The notes below the pieces were generated by a model that ran no database searches, was not told where the DNA came from, and saw nothing but the letters and a program-made list of their open reading frames with translations. DNA of 64,000 nucleotides from assembly GCA_963792855.1 (NCBI GenBank), contig CAWBXZ010000001.1:326155-390154 (forward strand), written 5' to 3'. Each line of letters opens with the position of its first letter. The first letter of the stretch is position 1. This document shows positions 27,001 to 35,734 of the stretch, piece after piece. The position numbers and the translations under genes were made by a program. The DNA is from SG8-40 sp963792855 (GTDB lineage: Bacteria > Pseudomonadota > Gammaproteobacteria > Burkholderiales > Eutrophovitaceae).

Positions 27001-27676
27001 CAGCGCTTGATCTGACGAGACTGCTGCGCCTGTCCAGTCCGGCGTTGCCGGTCGGCGCTTTCAGCTACTCGCAGGGCCTGGAATGGGCAGTGGAGAGCGG
27101 CCAGGTAACGGACGAAGACTCTGCGCAACAATGGATCGGGTCGGTCCTGAATGCGGGCATGGCCCGTTTCGAGCTGCCCATGCTGGCCGCTTTCTTTCAG
27201 GCCTGGCACGACGGAGACTCCGCGCGCAGCGCCGCCTGAACGAAGAGTATCTCGCGTCGCGCGAGACTGCGGAATTGCGCGCCGAGTCGATTCAGATGGG
27301 TTCGGCACTCCTGGCCGTGCTGGAACACGATGGCGAGCACGAGGCGAACAGCCTGGCGCCGCTTGCCAGCATCGATTCGCCGGTTTTTCCCAACAGTTTC
27401 GCGTTCGCGGCGGCGCACTGGAAGCTCACGCCGCGCGACACCCTCGCCAGCTACGCCTGGTCGTGGCTGGAAAACCAGGTAACGGCGGCAATGAAACTGG
27501 TGCCGCTGGGACAGCGCGCCGGGCAGCGCCTGTTGGCGCGATTGAGCCCATCGTGCGCGCTGGCTGCCGAAGCGGCCATCGACCTGCCGCGGCAGGACTG
27601 GTCCAATTTCTCGCCGTTGTTCGCGATTGCCTGCAGCCGCCATGAAACGCAGTACACGCGGTTGTTCAGATCGTGA
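26997..27676 (+). pseudogene. ureF: Urease accessory protein UreF, interrupted by a one-base frameshift
   Basis: The first 80 codons (LLRLSSPALPVGAFSYSQGLEWAVESG) are typical UreF and stop at 27239. The rest of UreF continues in another frame (LNEEYLASRETAELRAESIQMG to HETQYTRLFRS, stop 27676). Adding one base in the GCGCCGCC stretch (27229-27236) fuses the parts into a normal protein of about 226 aa. All other ure genes are intact and UreF is essential for nickel insertion, so a sequencing error is more likely than a true null; resequencing decides. Confidence 0.88.
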
Positions 27677-27708
27677 AGCCGGTCAAGAGCGGATTCATGA
27701 CGAATCAA

Positions 27709-27891
27709 GGCGTTCACCGCGGAGGACGCCGAGGACGCGGAGAAGAATGAGATCCGACAGACAAACCACGGATTCGAACGAGCCATAGCCGGTCAAGAAC
27801 AGCATTTTGGTATGGGCGTGCATGTATCCCGGTGCGATTTCGGGTTTATCCGGCGTTGCTCCGCGTTCATTGCGTCCTCTGCGGTGAGTGT
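27709..27891. repeat. Inverted-repeat element between ureF and ureG
   Basis: Left arm about 27709-27745 (CGTTCACCGCGGAGGACGCC and on) and right arm about 27850-27891 (GCGTCCTCTGCGGTGAGTG end) are imperfect inverted repeats of about 36 bp around a 100-bp centre. A direct repeat AGCCGGTCAAGA also occurs at 27678-27689 and 27787-27798. It resembles the element at 16472-16603 and separates ureG from the other urease genes. Confidence 0.7.
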
Positions 27892-27918
27892 TTTCAGTTG
27901 TACTTATTGGAGAATGAA

Positions 27919-28545
27919 ATGAGCACGCAACCATTACGCGTGGGTATCGGCGGTCCGGTCGGTTCCGGGAAAACCGCGCTCACGCTCGCACTTTGCCGGG
28001 CCATGCGCGAGAACTACGAAGTGGCCGTCGTGACCAACGACATCTACACGCGCGAGGATGCCGAGTTTCTGGTTCGGCACGGCGCGCTCGAACCGGAGCG
28101 CATCATCGGTGTCGAGACCGGCGGCTGCCCGCACACGGCAATTCGTGAGGATGCGTCGATCAATCTCGAGGCGGTCGGCCGCCTCGCCAGCCGCTTCGGA
28201 AATCTCGATGTGGTGTTCGTTGAAAGCGGCGGCGACAATCTCGCTGCAACGTTTTCTCCGGAACTGTCCGACCTGACCCTGTACGTCATCGACGTTTCTG
28301 CCGGTGACAAGATTCCGCGCAAGGGCGGACCCGGTATCGTCAAGTCGGACCTTCTGATTATCAACAAGATCGATCTGGCACCGCTGGTCGGCGCGTCGCT
28401 CGAGGTCATGGATCGCGACGCGCGCAAGATGCGCGGAGAACGGCCGTTTCAGTTCAGCAATCTCAAGACCGGACAAGGCCTGGACGAGATCGTGCGTTTC
28501 ATCGAGCAGCAGGGCATGCTGCAGGATCGACACGCGATGGTTTAG
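27919..28545 (+). CDS. ureG: Urease accessory GTPase UreG
   Basis: 208 aa from ATG 27919 (GGAGAATGAA upstream); an earlier in-frame ATG lies in the repeat element and is not used. P-loop GGPVGSGKTALT, metal-binding CPH motif (TGGCPHTAIRED), switch VFVESGGDN, base-specificity NKID. UreG hydrolyses GTP to load Ni into urease. Separated from ureF by 242 bp of repeat DNA, so it may need readthrough or its own promoter. Confidence 0.96.
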   Translation: MSTQPLRVGIGGPVGSGKTALTLALCRAMRENYEVAVVTNDIYTREDAEFLVRHGALEPERIIGVETGGCPHTAIREDASINLEAVGRLASRFGNLDVVFVESGGDNLAATFSPELSDLTLYVIDVSAGDKIPRKGGPGIVKSDLLIINKIDLAPLVGASLEVMDRDARKMRGERPFQFSNLKTGQGLDEIVRFIEQQGMLQDRHAMV

Positions 28546-28576
28546 AGTACGGGCACTTTTCCTACCGGAACGTAGA

Positions 28577-29077
28577 ATGGTGGCGCACAAGGCTCCTTCA
28601 AGGCTGACCCGTCGGGCCTGGCTGCGTCGGGTGATGGCGGCGTTGATGTCGGCTGCGTGCGCCAGCGGCCATGCACAGGACGCCCAACTGGGCGAGTTGG
28701 TCGGAAAGGCCGATGCGATCGTGGCCATCGAGGTCGCATTCGTGCCGTACGGCGATCTGGTGCTCGTCGGAGAAGTGTTGCACGGGCGCATGGTCGAACT
28801 TTCCAGCAGCACTGAGTTATTGGGTGCGTGTTTGCCGAGCAAGGCGGACGTGCGCGATCTGGCGCAGCAGGCGGGAAGCACGGCACAGCGCGGTGTGTAT
28901 CAGAATGCCATTGAACGCGCCGGCTACAAGGCGGTCGCTTTCCTGAAACACGAAGCCGGGGCAAGCCGCGTGGTCTGTGACGAAGGCACTTTTTCGACGG
29001 TGAACTGGGAGGCCGATCCGCGTTACGCGGCGTGGCGTGCCCGGTTGCAAAACGTGATCGACGCTGAGGAAAGGTAA
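28577..29077 (+). CDS. Exported protein of unknown function
   Basis: 166 aa with a basic N-terminus and hydrophobic stretch (RRAWLRRVMAALMSAACASG), reminiscent of a signal peptide and possibly Tat-like. The mature part has two cysteines (LLGACLPSK, RVVCDEGTF) and no domain I recognise. It is 31 bp after ureG and may be cotranscribed, but a role in urea metabolism is only a guess. Confidence 0.65.
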   Translation: MVAHKAPSRLTRRAWLRRVMAALMSAACASGHAQDAQLGELVGKADAIVAIEVAFVPYGDLVLVGEVLHGRMVELSSSTELLGACLPSKADVRDLAQQAGSTAQRGVYQNAIERAGYKAVAFLKHEAGASRVVCDEGTFSTVNWEADPRYAAWRARLQNVIDAEER

Positions 29078-29166
29078 TCTTGCCCAATGCTGTTTTTGCA
29101 CCGTCCACAATTGCACCATCCACGAACAAACAATCCCCGCGAAACGGGTTAGCAACAGGAGGAAGA

Positions 29167-29994
29167 ATGTCTGAACATGTTTACAGGTTGATCGGAGTCT
29201 GCCTGACCGGGATCATGGCCCTGGCGGCGGTGCCGGCCAGTGCCGCCGGCACTGCGGCCCTGATCGACGAAGCCATGCATGGAGCGCATCGCTCGGATGC
29301 CTACAAGGCGCGTAACGAGTACCGTCATCCAAAGGAAACGTTGCTGTTTTTCGGGCTCAAGTCCGATATGACGGTAGTCGAGATCACGCCCGGCGGCGGC
29401 TGGTACTCGGAAATTCTCGCTCCGGTGTTGCGAAACAACGGAAAGTACTACGCGGCAAGCTATCGGATTACCGGGCAGTCTCCCGAATTCTTCCGGAGCA
29501 TGGACAAGAACTACCGCGCCAAGCTCGCATCTGCGCCAGACATTTACGACAAGGTCGAGCTGGTTTACTTCGACGCGATGGCGCCGGTATTCGCACCGGA
29601 CGGCTCGGCAGACATGGTTTTGACCTTCCGTAACGTACACAACTGGGCCAAGAGCGGCAGGGCGGAGTTGATGTTTGCCGGCTTTGCCAAAGCCCTCAAG
29701 CCGGGCGGCATTCTCGGAGTGGTCGAACATCGGGCGAGGCCGGGAACGCCGTTCGACCGGCAGGTCGAGTCAGGCTACATGACGGAAGAGTACGTGATTG
29801 AAACGGCGCGCAAGGCCGGCTTTCGCCTGCTCGAAAAATCGGAAATCAACGCCAATGACAAGGACACAACCGATCATCCGGGCGGTGTGTGGAATCTGCC
29901 GCCCAACCTGCGCGGCGTAGCCGAAGCGGATATTCCGAAGATGAAGGCGATAGGAGAGTCAGACCGGATGACGCTGAAGTTCGTGAAAGACTGA
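29167..29994 (+). CDS. Exported class I SAM-dependent methyltransferase-like protein (COG4798 type)
   Basis: 275 aa from ATG 29167, preceded by AACAGGAGGAA, with a signal peptide (LIGVCLTGIMALAAVPASAAG). The core is a methyltransferase fold with a modified SAM loop (VVEITPGGGWYSEILAP), acidic FDAMAPVF and the HNWAKSGRAELMF region. Such predicted periplasmic methyltransferase-like proteins are common in proteobacteria; their substrate is unknown, and SAM supply in the periplasm is unexplained. Confidence 0.8.
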   Translation: MSEHVYRLIGVCLTGIMALAAVPASAAGTAALIDEAMHGAHRSDAYKARNEYRHPKETLLFFGLKSDMTVVEITPGGGWYSEILAPVLRNNGKYYAASYRITGQSPEFFRSMDKNYRAKLASAPDIYDKVELVYFDAMAPVFAPDGSADMVLTFRNVHNWAKSGRAELMFAGFAKALKPGGILGVVEHRARPGTPFDRQVESGYMTEEYVIETARKAGFRLLEKSEINANDKDTTDHPGGVWNLPPNLRGVAEADIPKMKAIGESDRMTLKFVKD

Positions 29995-30194
29995 ATGCCG
30001 CCGAAATGCAACGCCGTGTGAAGCGGCGATGCGCTCCTGCCGATAACGGCAGGAAATCAGGATTTGCCGGCGCTGGTCCCGGTCCGGCCAGGGAACGTAC
30101 GCGCAGGCACAGGTAGGCAGCGTACTGCAAGGGAAGCTATGATGCGGGCTTTTCAGCTCGCGGGTGTGTGCCGCGTGTCCACCAAGGTCGCCAC

Positions 30195-31871
30195 GTGTTA
30201 ACCGATATCGAAATCGCCCAACAGGCAAAACTCAGACGCATCGCCGGTCTGGCAGCAGAAAGACTCGGCATTCCCGAAGACCAGATCGAACCCTACGGTC
30301 ATTACAAGGCGAAGCTCTCACCCGAATTTCTGGCCGGTTTGTCCGCCAAACCGGACGGCAAACTGATACTCGTTACGGCTATCAGTCCAACGCCGGCCGG
30401 CGAAGGCAAGACCACGACCACCGTTGGACTCGGTGATGCGCTCAACCGCATCGGCAAGAACGCCGTGATCTGCCTGCGAGAGCCCAGCCTCGGTCCGGTT
30501 TTCGGCATGAAGGGCGGGGCCGCCGGCGGCGGTTATGCGCAGGTCGTGCCGATGGAAGACATCAATCTGCATTTCACCGGCGATTTCAACGCCATCCAGC
30601 TTGCCAACAATCTGCTGGCCGCGATGCTCGACAACCACATCCATCACGGCAACGAGTTGGACATCGACGCGCGGCGCATTGCCTGGCGCCGCGTGCTCGA
30701 CGTGAACGACCGTGCCCTGCGCTCGCTGGTCGTTTCGCTCGGCGGCCCGGGAAACGGCTTTCCGCGCGAAGATCGCTTTGACATCGTTGTTGCATCCGAG
30801 GTGATGGCGATCCTTTGCCTCGCCGAGTCAATGGCGGACCTGAAGCAGCGGCTGGGCAGGATCGTGGTTGCCTATACGCGAGACAAGCGCGCGGTGCGCG
30901 CCAGCGACCTGCACGCCGAAGGCGCGATGGCGGTGTTGCTCAAGGACGCAATCAAGCCCAATCTGGTGCAAACGCTGGAGAACAATCCGGCGATCGTGCA
31001 TGGCGGGCCGTTCGCCAACATCGCTCACGGGTGTAATTCCGTTATTGCGACCCGCGCGGCACTCAAGCTGGGAGAGTATGTCGTCACCGAAGCCGGTTTC
31101 GGTGCCGATCTGGGCGCCGAGAAATTCGTCGATATCAAGTGCCGCAAATCAGGCTTGCGCCCCGACGCCTGCGTCATCGTCGCAACGGTCCGTGCGCTCA
31201 AGTACCACGGCGGCGTGGAGCGCGCCGACCTGAGCGAAGAAAACCTGGCGGCGCTCGACAAGGGCTTTGCCAATCTGGAGCGGCATGTGCGCAACGTGCG
31301 TGACGTGTTCGGGCTTCCGTGCGTGGTCTCGATCAACCATTTCACCCATGACACGGATGCCGAGCTGAGGCTGCTGGAAAAAAAGTGCATGGCGCTGGAC
31401 GTGCCCGTCGTGGTGGCGCGTCATTGGGCAGAAGGCGGTGCCGGTGCGCAGGCGCTGGCGCACAAGGTGGTCGAATTGGCCGAATCGGGCAAAGCCGATT
31501 TGCAGTTCGTCTATGAAGATGACGTCCCGCTGGTGATGAAAATCGAGGCGGTTGCAAAACGTGTCTATGGCGCCGTCGGTATCAAGCTCGACAGCAAGGC
31601 GCAACAACGGCTCGACGAACTGGAAAGGGAAGGATACGGACACTTCCCGGTGTGTATTGCCAAGACGCAGTATTCGTTCTCCAGTGACGCGACGCGGCGC
31701 GGCGCACCTGACGGGCACACGCTTGCGGTTCGCGAAATCCGGTTGTCGGCAGGTGCCGAGTTCGTTGTCGCGGTTTGCGGTGAGATCATGACCATGCCGG
31801 GTTTGCCGAAGGTGCCCGCGGCAAATCGCATCGACCTGGACGACAGCGGCAAGATCGTCGGGCTGTTCTAG
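30195..31871 (+). CDS. fhs: Formate-tetrahydrofolate ligase
   Basis: 558 aa from GTG 30195 (AAGGT upstream), the start that gives the usual N-terminus LTDIEIAQQAKLRRI. P-loop TPAGEGKTTTTVGL, then EPSLGPVFGMKGGAAGGGYAQ and the conserved FTGDFNAIQLANNLLAA. It makes 10-formyl-THF from formate, THF and ATP. The next gene is a GltD-type oxidoreductase, 88 bp away on the same strand. Confidence 0.96.
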   Translation: MLTDIEIAQQAKLRRIAGLAAERLGIPEDQIEPYGHYKAKLSPEFLAGLSAKPDGKLILVTAISPTPAGEGKTTTTVGLGDALNRIGKNAVICLREPSLGPVFGMKGGAAGGGYAQVVPMEDINLHFTGDFNAIQLANNLLAAMLDNHIHHGNELDIDARRIAWRRVLDVNDRALRSLVVSLGGPGNGFPREDRFDIVVASEVMAILCLAESMADLKQRLGRIVVAYTRDKRAVRASDLHAEGAMAVLLKDAIKPNLVQTLENNPAIVHGGPFANIAHGCNSVIATRAALKLGEYVVTEAGFGADLGAEKFVDIKCRKSGLRPDACVIVATVRALKYHGGVERADLSEENLAALDKGFANLERHVRNVRDVFGLPCVVSINHFTHDTDAELRLLEKKCMALDVPVVVARHWAEGGAGAQALAHKVVELAESGKADLQFVYEDDVPLVMKIEAVAKRVYGAVGIKLDSKAQQRLDELEREGYGHFPVCIAKTQYSFSSDATRRGAPDGHTLAVREIRLSAGAEFVVAVCGEIMTMPGLPKVPAANRIDLDDSGKIVGLF

Positions 31872-31959
31872 ACGGCGTACCGGGTGCCGGCGGAAACCCG
31901 CCGCCGGTGCGGTAAACTGCACCGGCGCAAGCCAAGACATCCAACCAGCCAGGCATCAC

Positions 31960-33771
31960 TTGAACCGGTATTCCGCCTTGTCAGCCAATTTCAAATCGAC
32001 CACCGCGCTCTCTGTTTCCGAAGGCGACAGCACGGCACCACAGGATCTGTTCTGGCTCGAACAGAACATTCCCTGCCAGGTCGCCTGTCCGGCCGGGACG
32101 GACATTCCCGGTTACCTCGAAGCGGTCTACCAGGGCCGGTTCCAGGAAGCCTACGAGATCAATTTGCGTGACAACGTTTTCCCGGCGATTCTCGGGCGCG
32201 TCTGTTCCCGTCCCTGCGAAGATGCCTGCCGTCATGGGCGCGAAGGCAACGGGGAACCGGTTGCAATCTGTTTTTCCAAGCGTTCCGCGGCGGATTTTGC
32301 CGGCTCGCAGCCGGTCGTGCTGCAACCGTTGTTTCCTGCGAGCGGGAAGCACCTGGGTGTCATCGGCGCCGGGGTTGCCGGACTGGCGGCGGCGCGTGAC
32401 CTTGCCTTGTTCGGACACCGGGTCACGGTCTACGAGAAGCATGCCCGTCCCGGCGGCATGCTCAATCAGGGCATTCCGGCGTTTCGCTTGCCGAGGGACA
32501 TCATCTCGCGCGAGATCGCACAGATCGCCGCACTCGGCGTCGTCATCCGCTGTGGGGTGGATGTCGGGCGCGACGTCGATGTCGAGGAGTTGCTGGCAAG
32601 CCATGACGCGCTCGTTCTGGCCGCGGGTACGCTGCGTCCGAATATTCCAACAATTGCCGGAACGCAACTGCAGGGCGTGGAGCACGGATTACAGTTTCTG
32701 CTCGACGTGAACGAAAACGGGCGCACGAAGATCGGAAAACACGTCGCGGTGATCGGCGGCGGGTATACGGCGATGGACTGTGCGCGTACGGCGGTCCGCC
32801 TTGGGGCGCAGACTGCGGTTTATTATCGCCGCGGCCGCGAGGACATGGTGGTGCTGCCCGGTGAGGTCGAGGAATTGCTCGCCGAGGGTTCGGCGCTGCA
32901 CAATCAGTGCGCGCCGCTCGGCTTCGGCGGGTACGAGCAGGTCTCCGGCGTGAAGTTTGTCCGAACCGAAGCGGGGAAGGCCGACAGCAAGGGGCGGCGA
33001 CTGCCAGAGGAAGTGCCGGGGAGCGAGTTTCTGGCTGAAGCCGACAACGTCATCCTGGCAACCGGGCAGTTTCCGCAAACATCCTGGCTGGGCGCAGGAT
33101 TACGGTCCCGCATGGTTGCCGGGGACGGTTGGCTCAACACCGGGACGGCTTTCCGCACCGCGCATGAAAAGCTTTTTGCCGCAGGGGACTTCGTGCTTGG
33201 CGCCACCACGTTGATTCAGGCCATCGGCCATGCGCGTGATTGCGCCAGGGCAGTCGATGCGTACGTGACCGGCGAGGCGCGCATCCGAACCATTGCGCGG
33301 GCGGACAAGCCGTTCCAGTCGAAGACGGCCGGGGGGCGGACGACCGGACGTTCTGCCGGCATGAATGTCATCCCGATTCACCCGATGCCGTCGTTGCCGC
33401 CCGATCAGCGAATCGGCAATGCGGAAGTGGAAACCGGTTACGACAGTGACACGGCAAAAGAAGCGGCCGGGCGTTGCTACCTGTGCCATTACAAGTTCGA
33501 GATTATCGATTCGAAGTGCGTGCTCTGCGACGAATGCCTGAAGGTCAAACCGGTTCCCGGGTGCATTGTCGAAGCCGCCGGCGTGGAACGCGACGATCAC
33601 GGACGCATCATCGGTTATCGCCCGGTTGAAAGCGGGGCGACCGATTCCCTTTACTACAACCGGTTGTGGATCGATCAGGACCAGTGCGTTCGCTGCGGGC
33701 AATGCGAAGCGGTATGCCCGGTGAACGCGATCACGATCCAGAAGGTCAGCCGGTTGGATCAGACTGCCTGA
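31960..33771 (+). CDS. FAD/NAD(P)-dependent oxidoreductase (GltD/NfnB type) with C-terminal ferredoxin-like clusters
   Basis: 603 aa, TTG start (uncertain; no strong RBS). The N-terminal 4Fe-4S binding region has CQVACPAGTDIPGYL and CSRPCEDACRHG, as in the glutamate synthase small subunit. Two dinucleotide folds follow (GVIGAGVAGLAAARDLA for FAD, AVIGGGYTAMDCARTAV for NAD(P)H). The C-terminal 130 aa add cysteine clusters CYLCHYKFEI, CVLCDECLKVKPVPGC and a ferredoxin motif CVRCGQCEAVCP. It likely shuttles electrons between NAD(P)H and an iron-sulphur partner. Being next to fhs hints at one-carbon metabolism, but no partner subunit is present. Confidence 0.85.
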   Translation: MNRYSALSANFKSTTALSVSEGDSTAPQDLFWLEQNIPCQVACPAGTDIPGYLEAVYQGRFQEAYEINLRDNVFPAILGRVCSRPCEDACRHGREGNGEPVAICFSKRSAADFAGSQPVVLQPLFPASGKHLGVIGAGVAGLAAARDLALFGHRVTVYEKHARPGGMLNQGIPAFRLPRDIISREIAQIAALGVVIRCGVDVGRDVDVEELLASHDALVLAAGTLRPNIPTIAGTQLQGVEHGLQFLLDVNENGRTKIGKHVAVIGGGYTAMDCARTAVRLGAQTAVYYRRGREDMVVLPGEVEELLAEGSALHNQCAPLGFGGYEQVSGVKFVRTEAGKADSKGRRLPEEVPGSEFLAEADNVILATGQFPQTSWLGAGLRSRMVAGDGWLNTGTAFRTAHEKLFAAGDFVLGATTLIQAIGHARDCARAVDAYVTGEARIRTIARADKPFQSKTAGGRTTGRSAGMNVIPIHPMPSLPPDQRIGNAEVETGYDSDTAKEAAGRCYLCHYKFEIIDSKCVLCDECLKVKPVPGCIVEAAGVERDDHGRIIGYRPVESGATDSLYYNRLWIDQDQCVRCGQCEAVCPVNAITIQKVSRLDQTA

Positions 33772-33922
33772 CTGACGCCGCCCGGCTGTCGCCGCGAGGA
33801 GACTTTGCCGCAACGCAGCTTCCCATCCTTCGATGCTGCGCATATACTTTGCCGGTTGAAGTGGAGGCCGCGCCTCTGGCCGGTTTCCGGTAACAAGGCG
33901 GTAACTTTGTGCGGAGCAGAAA

Positions 33923-34483
33923 GTGGCACTCATACTGGCTGTAGACATGGCTGGCGTGCCGAGCAGGTGGTTGGTGGTCGAAGACGCGATCACCTATTAC
34001 GCGCGGCATATGGTGGCGTGGTCGCTGGGTGATGTGGTGGCGACCTATCACGGCGGTTACTCGCGCGTTACCGGCGACCGGTCGGAACTGTCGACGCGCA
34101 GCATCATCTCGATCAAGGGTGCCGTGGACTTCAACAAGCGCACCCAACAGCCGCACCTTTCCAACACCGCGTTGTTTTCCCGTGACCGGCACGTGTGTGC
34201 CTACTGTGGAAGCCGTTACCGGGAAAGAGATCTGTCGCGCGATCATGTCAATCCGGTGCACGCCGGCGGCGAGGACCGCTGGATGAACGTGGTGACCGCA
34301 TGCCGTTCGTGCAACATCCGCAAGGGCGGGCGCACGCCGGAGGCGGCCCATATGCCGCTGCTGTACCTGCCGTACGTCCCCAACCGGTACGAGCATCTGA
34401 TCCTGCAGAACCGGCGCATCCTGCAAGACCAGATGGAGTACCTGATGGTGAAGGTGCCAAAGTCCAGCCGTTTGCACGGCTGA
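33923..34483 (+). CDS. HNH endonuclease family protein
   Basis: 186 aa, GTG start. The zinc-binding HNH core is CAYCGSRY, then LSRDHVNPVHAGGEDRWMN, then CRSCNIRKGGRTPEEA-like sequence (RKGGRTPEAAHMP). This compact form is widespread as a chromosomal single gene in proteobacteria, unlike phage-type HNH nucleases, and its target is unknown. The stop lies in the first copy of a 35-bp tandem repeat. Confidence 0.88.
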   Translation: MALILAVDMAGVPSRWLVVEDAITYYARHMVAWSLGDVVATYHGGYSRVTGDRSELSTRSIISIKGAVDFNKRTQQPHLSNTALFSRDRHVCAYCGSRYRERDLSRDHVNPVHAGGEDRWMNVVTACRSCNIRKGGRTPEAAHMPLLYLPYVPNRYEHLILQNRRILQDQMEYLMVKVPKSSRLHG

Positions 34484-34529
34484 ACGGGAAAAACCGGTCC
34501 AGCCGTTTGCACGGCTGAACGCGAAAAAC
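34462..34529 (+). repeat. Tandem 35-bp repeat with hairpins at the end of the HNH gene
   Basis: Two copies (34462-34494 and 34497-34529, period 35) differ by one base. Each contains the dyad AGCCG-TTTGCA-CGGCT followed by an A-run. The first copy encodes the HNH C-terminus (SSRLHG, stop); the second lies outside. It might act as a transcript-end structure, but there is no T-run on the coding strand. Confidence 0.8.
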
Positions 34530-34719
34530 TGCCGCGGCCGCTATATTGCGGCTGTGTGCAGTTCTGGCAGGATGGTCATTCCGAAGTCCGGGTTTTCACT
34601 CCCTGGCAAGCCGTATGTGTCCATATTTCAGGGCGCTTGACGGTGCGGGCTGAACTGTTTGGCCCAGGCAATGTTCTAATGATGGTCGTTGCGATGATTT
34701 CAACGGATGTGGAGTTAAC

Positions 34720-35571
34720 TTGTTTGATCTGAAAAAACTTCTGGCGTTTTGTGCCGTCGTGCTCGTGGTAAGCGCCTGCCAGTCCAACCCGATCACGGGC
34801 CGTTCCCAGTTCATTATCGTGTCGGAGGAATCGGCGATCAGCCAGTCCGCAACGGCGTACGCGGCCGTGCTCAAGCCGCTCGCCGACGAAGGCAAAGTGA
34901 ACAATGATCCGGTTGTGGTCAAGCGCATCGAGACCATTACCAGCCGGCTCGTGGCGCAGGCAATCGCCTATCGTCCGGAAACCGAGTCGTGGGACTGGTC
35001 GGTGCGGGTAATCGACGACCCGGAGACGGTCAATGCCTGGTGCATGGCCGGCGGACGGATGGCGATCTACACCGGCTTGATCGACAAGCTGAACGCCACG
35101 GACGATGAGATCGCTCAGGTGATGGGTCACGAGATTTCCCATGCCTTGCTGGCCCACACGGCGGAGAAGATGTCGCGTGCGATGGCCATGCAGATCGGAC
35201 TGATCACCGCCACGGTAGCGGCTCCGAATGATTCGCAGGGACAGCTCGCCGTGACCGGCGCGGCGCTGGCGGCGGTCGTCGCGCTCGAGTTGCCCAACAG
35301 CCGCACGGCGGAAAGCGAGGCCGATGTCGTCGGCATCGAAATCGCAGCCAAGGCGGGCTACGACCCCCGTGCCGCCGAAACGCTCTGGACCAAGATGGCC
35401 GAGGTCGGGGGCAGCGGCGATTCGCGTTTTGATTTTCTGTCGACCCACCCGGCGCCCGTCAAGCGCATGGAAACCTTGCGGGATCTGGCGCCGCAGATGA
35501 TGCCCTATTACCAGGACAAATCACCCCGCCCGACGTTTCCGATCAACGTATCGAACGACGTTCCGCAGTAG
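34720..35571 (+). CDS. M48-family metalloprotease lipoprotein
   Basis: 283 aa, TTG start with GTGGAG 10 bases upstream. Lipoprotein signal with lipobox VVSAC (Cys20). M48 catalytic motif HEISH (residues 137-141) with the third zinc ligand in SEADVVG downstream. Similar to LoiP/YggG-type outer-membrane-linked proteases acting in envelope quality control. Monocistronic. Confidence 0.9.
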   Translation: MFDLKKLLAFCAVVLVVSACQSNPITGRSQFIIVSEESAISQSATAYAAVLKPLADEGKVNNDPVVVKRIETITSRLVAQAIAYRPETESWDWSVRVIDDPETVNAWCMAGGRMAIYTGLIDKLNATDDEIAQVMGHEISHALLAHTAEKMSRAMAMQIGLITATVAAPNDSQGQLAVTGAALAAVVALELPNSRTAESEADVVGIEIAAKAGYDPRAAETLWTKMAEVGGSGDSRFDFLSTHPAPVKRMETLRDLAPQMMPYYQDKSPRPTFPINVSNDVPQ

Positions 35572-35734
35572 CGCCGCCAGCCCCGACCCGCTGCGCGATG
35601 CGGTTGGTTGTGCAAGACGTGGGCAGCGTGCCCACGCCCCGCAAGCGTGATCAGGATGACTGCCCGCGAACGCGGGGTGGCCGGCATGCGATATCCTCTG
35701 TCGCCAGAACTTCAAGCTATCCGGAACCTGCCTG

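Noticed and set aside
27771..27786. GATTCGAAC tRNA T-loop-like word between ureF and ureG
   Set aside because: No cloverleaf arms around it; it lies inside the inverted-repeat element.
33923..34483. HNH gene as a phage or intron-borne nuclease
   Set aside because: No prophage, terminase or intron features nearby; the compact form is a common chromosomal gene.
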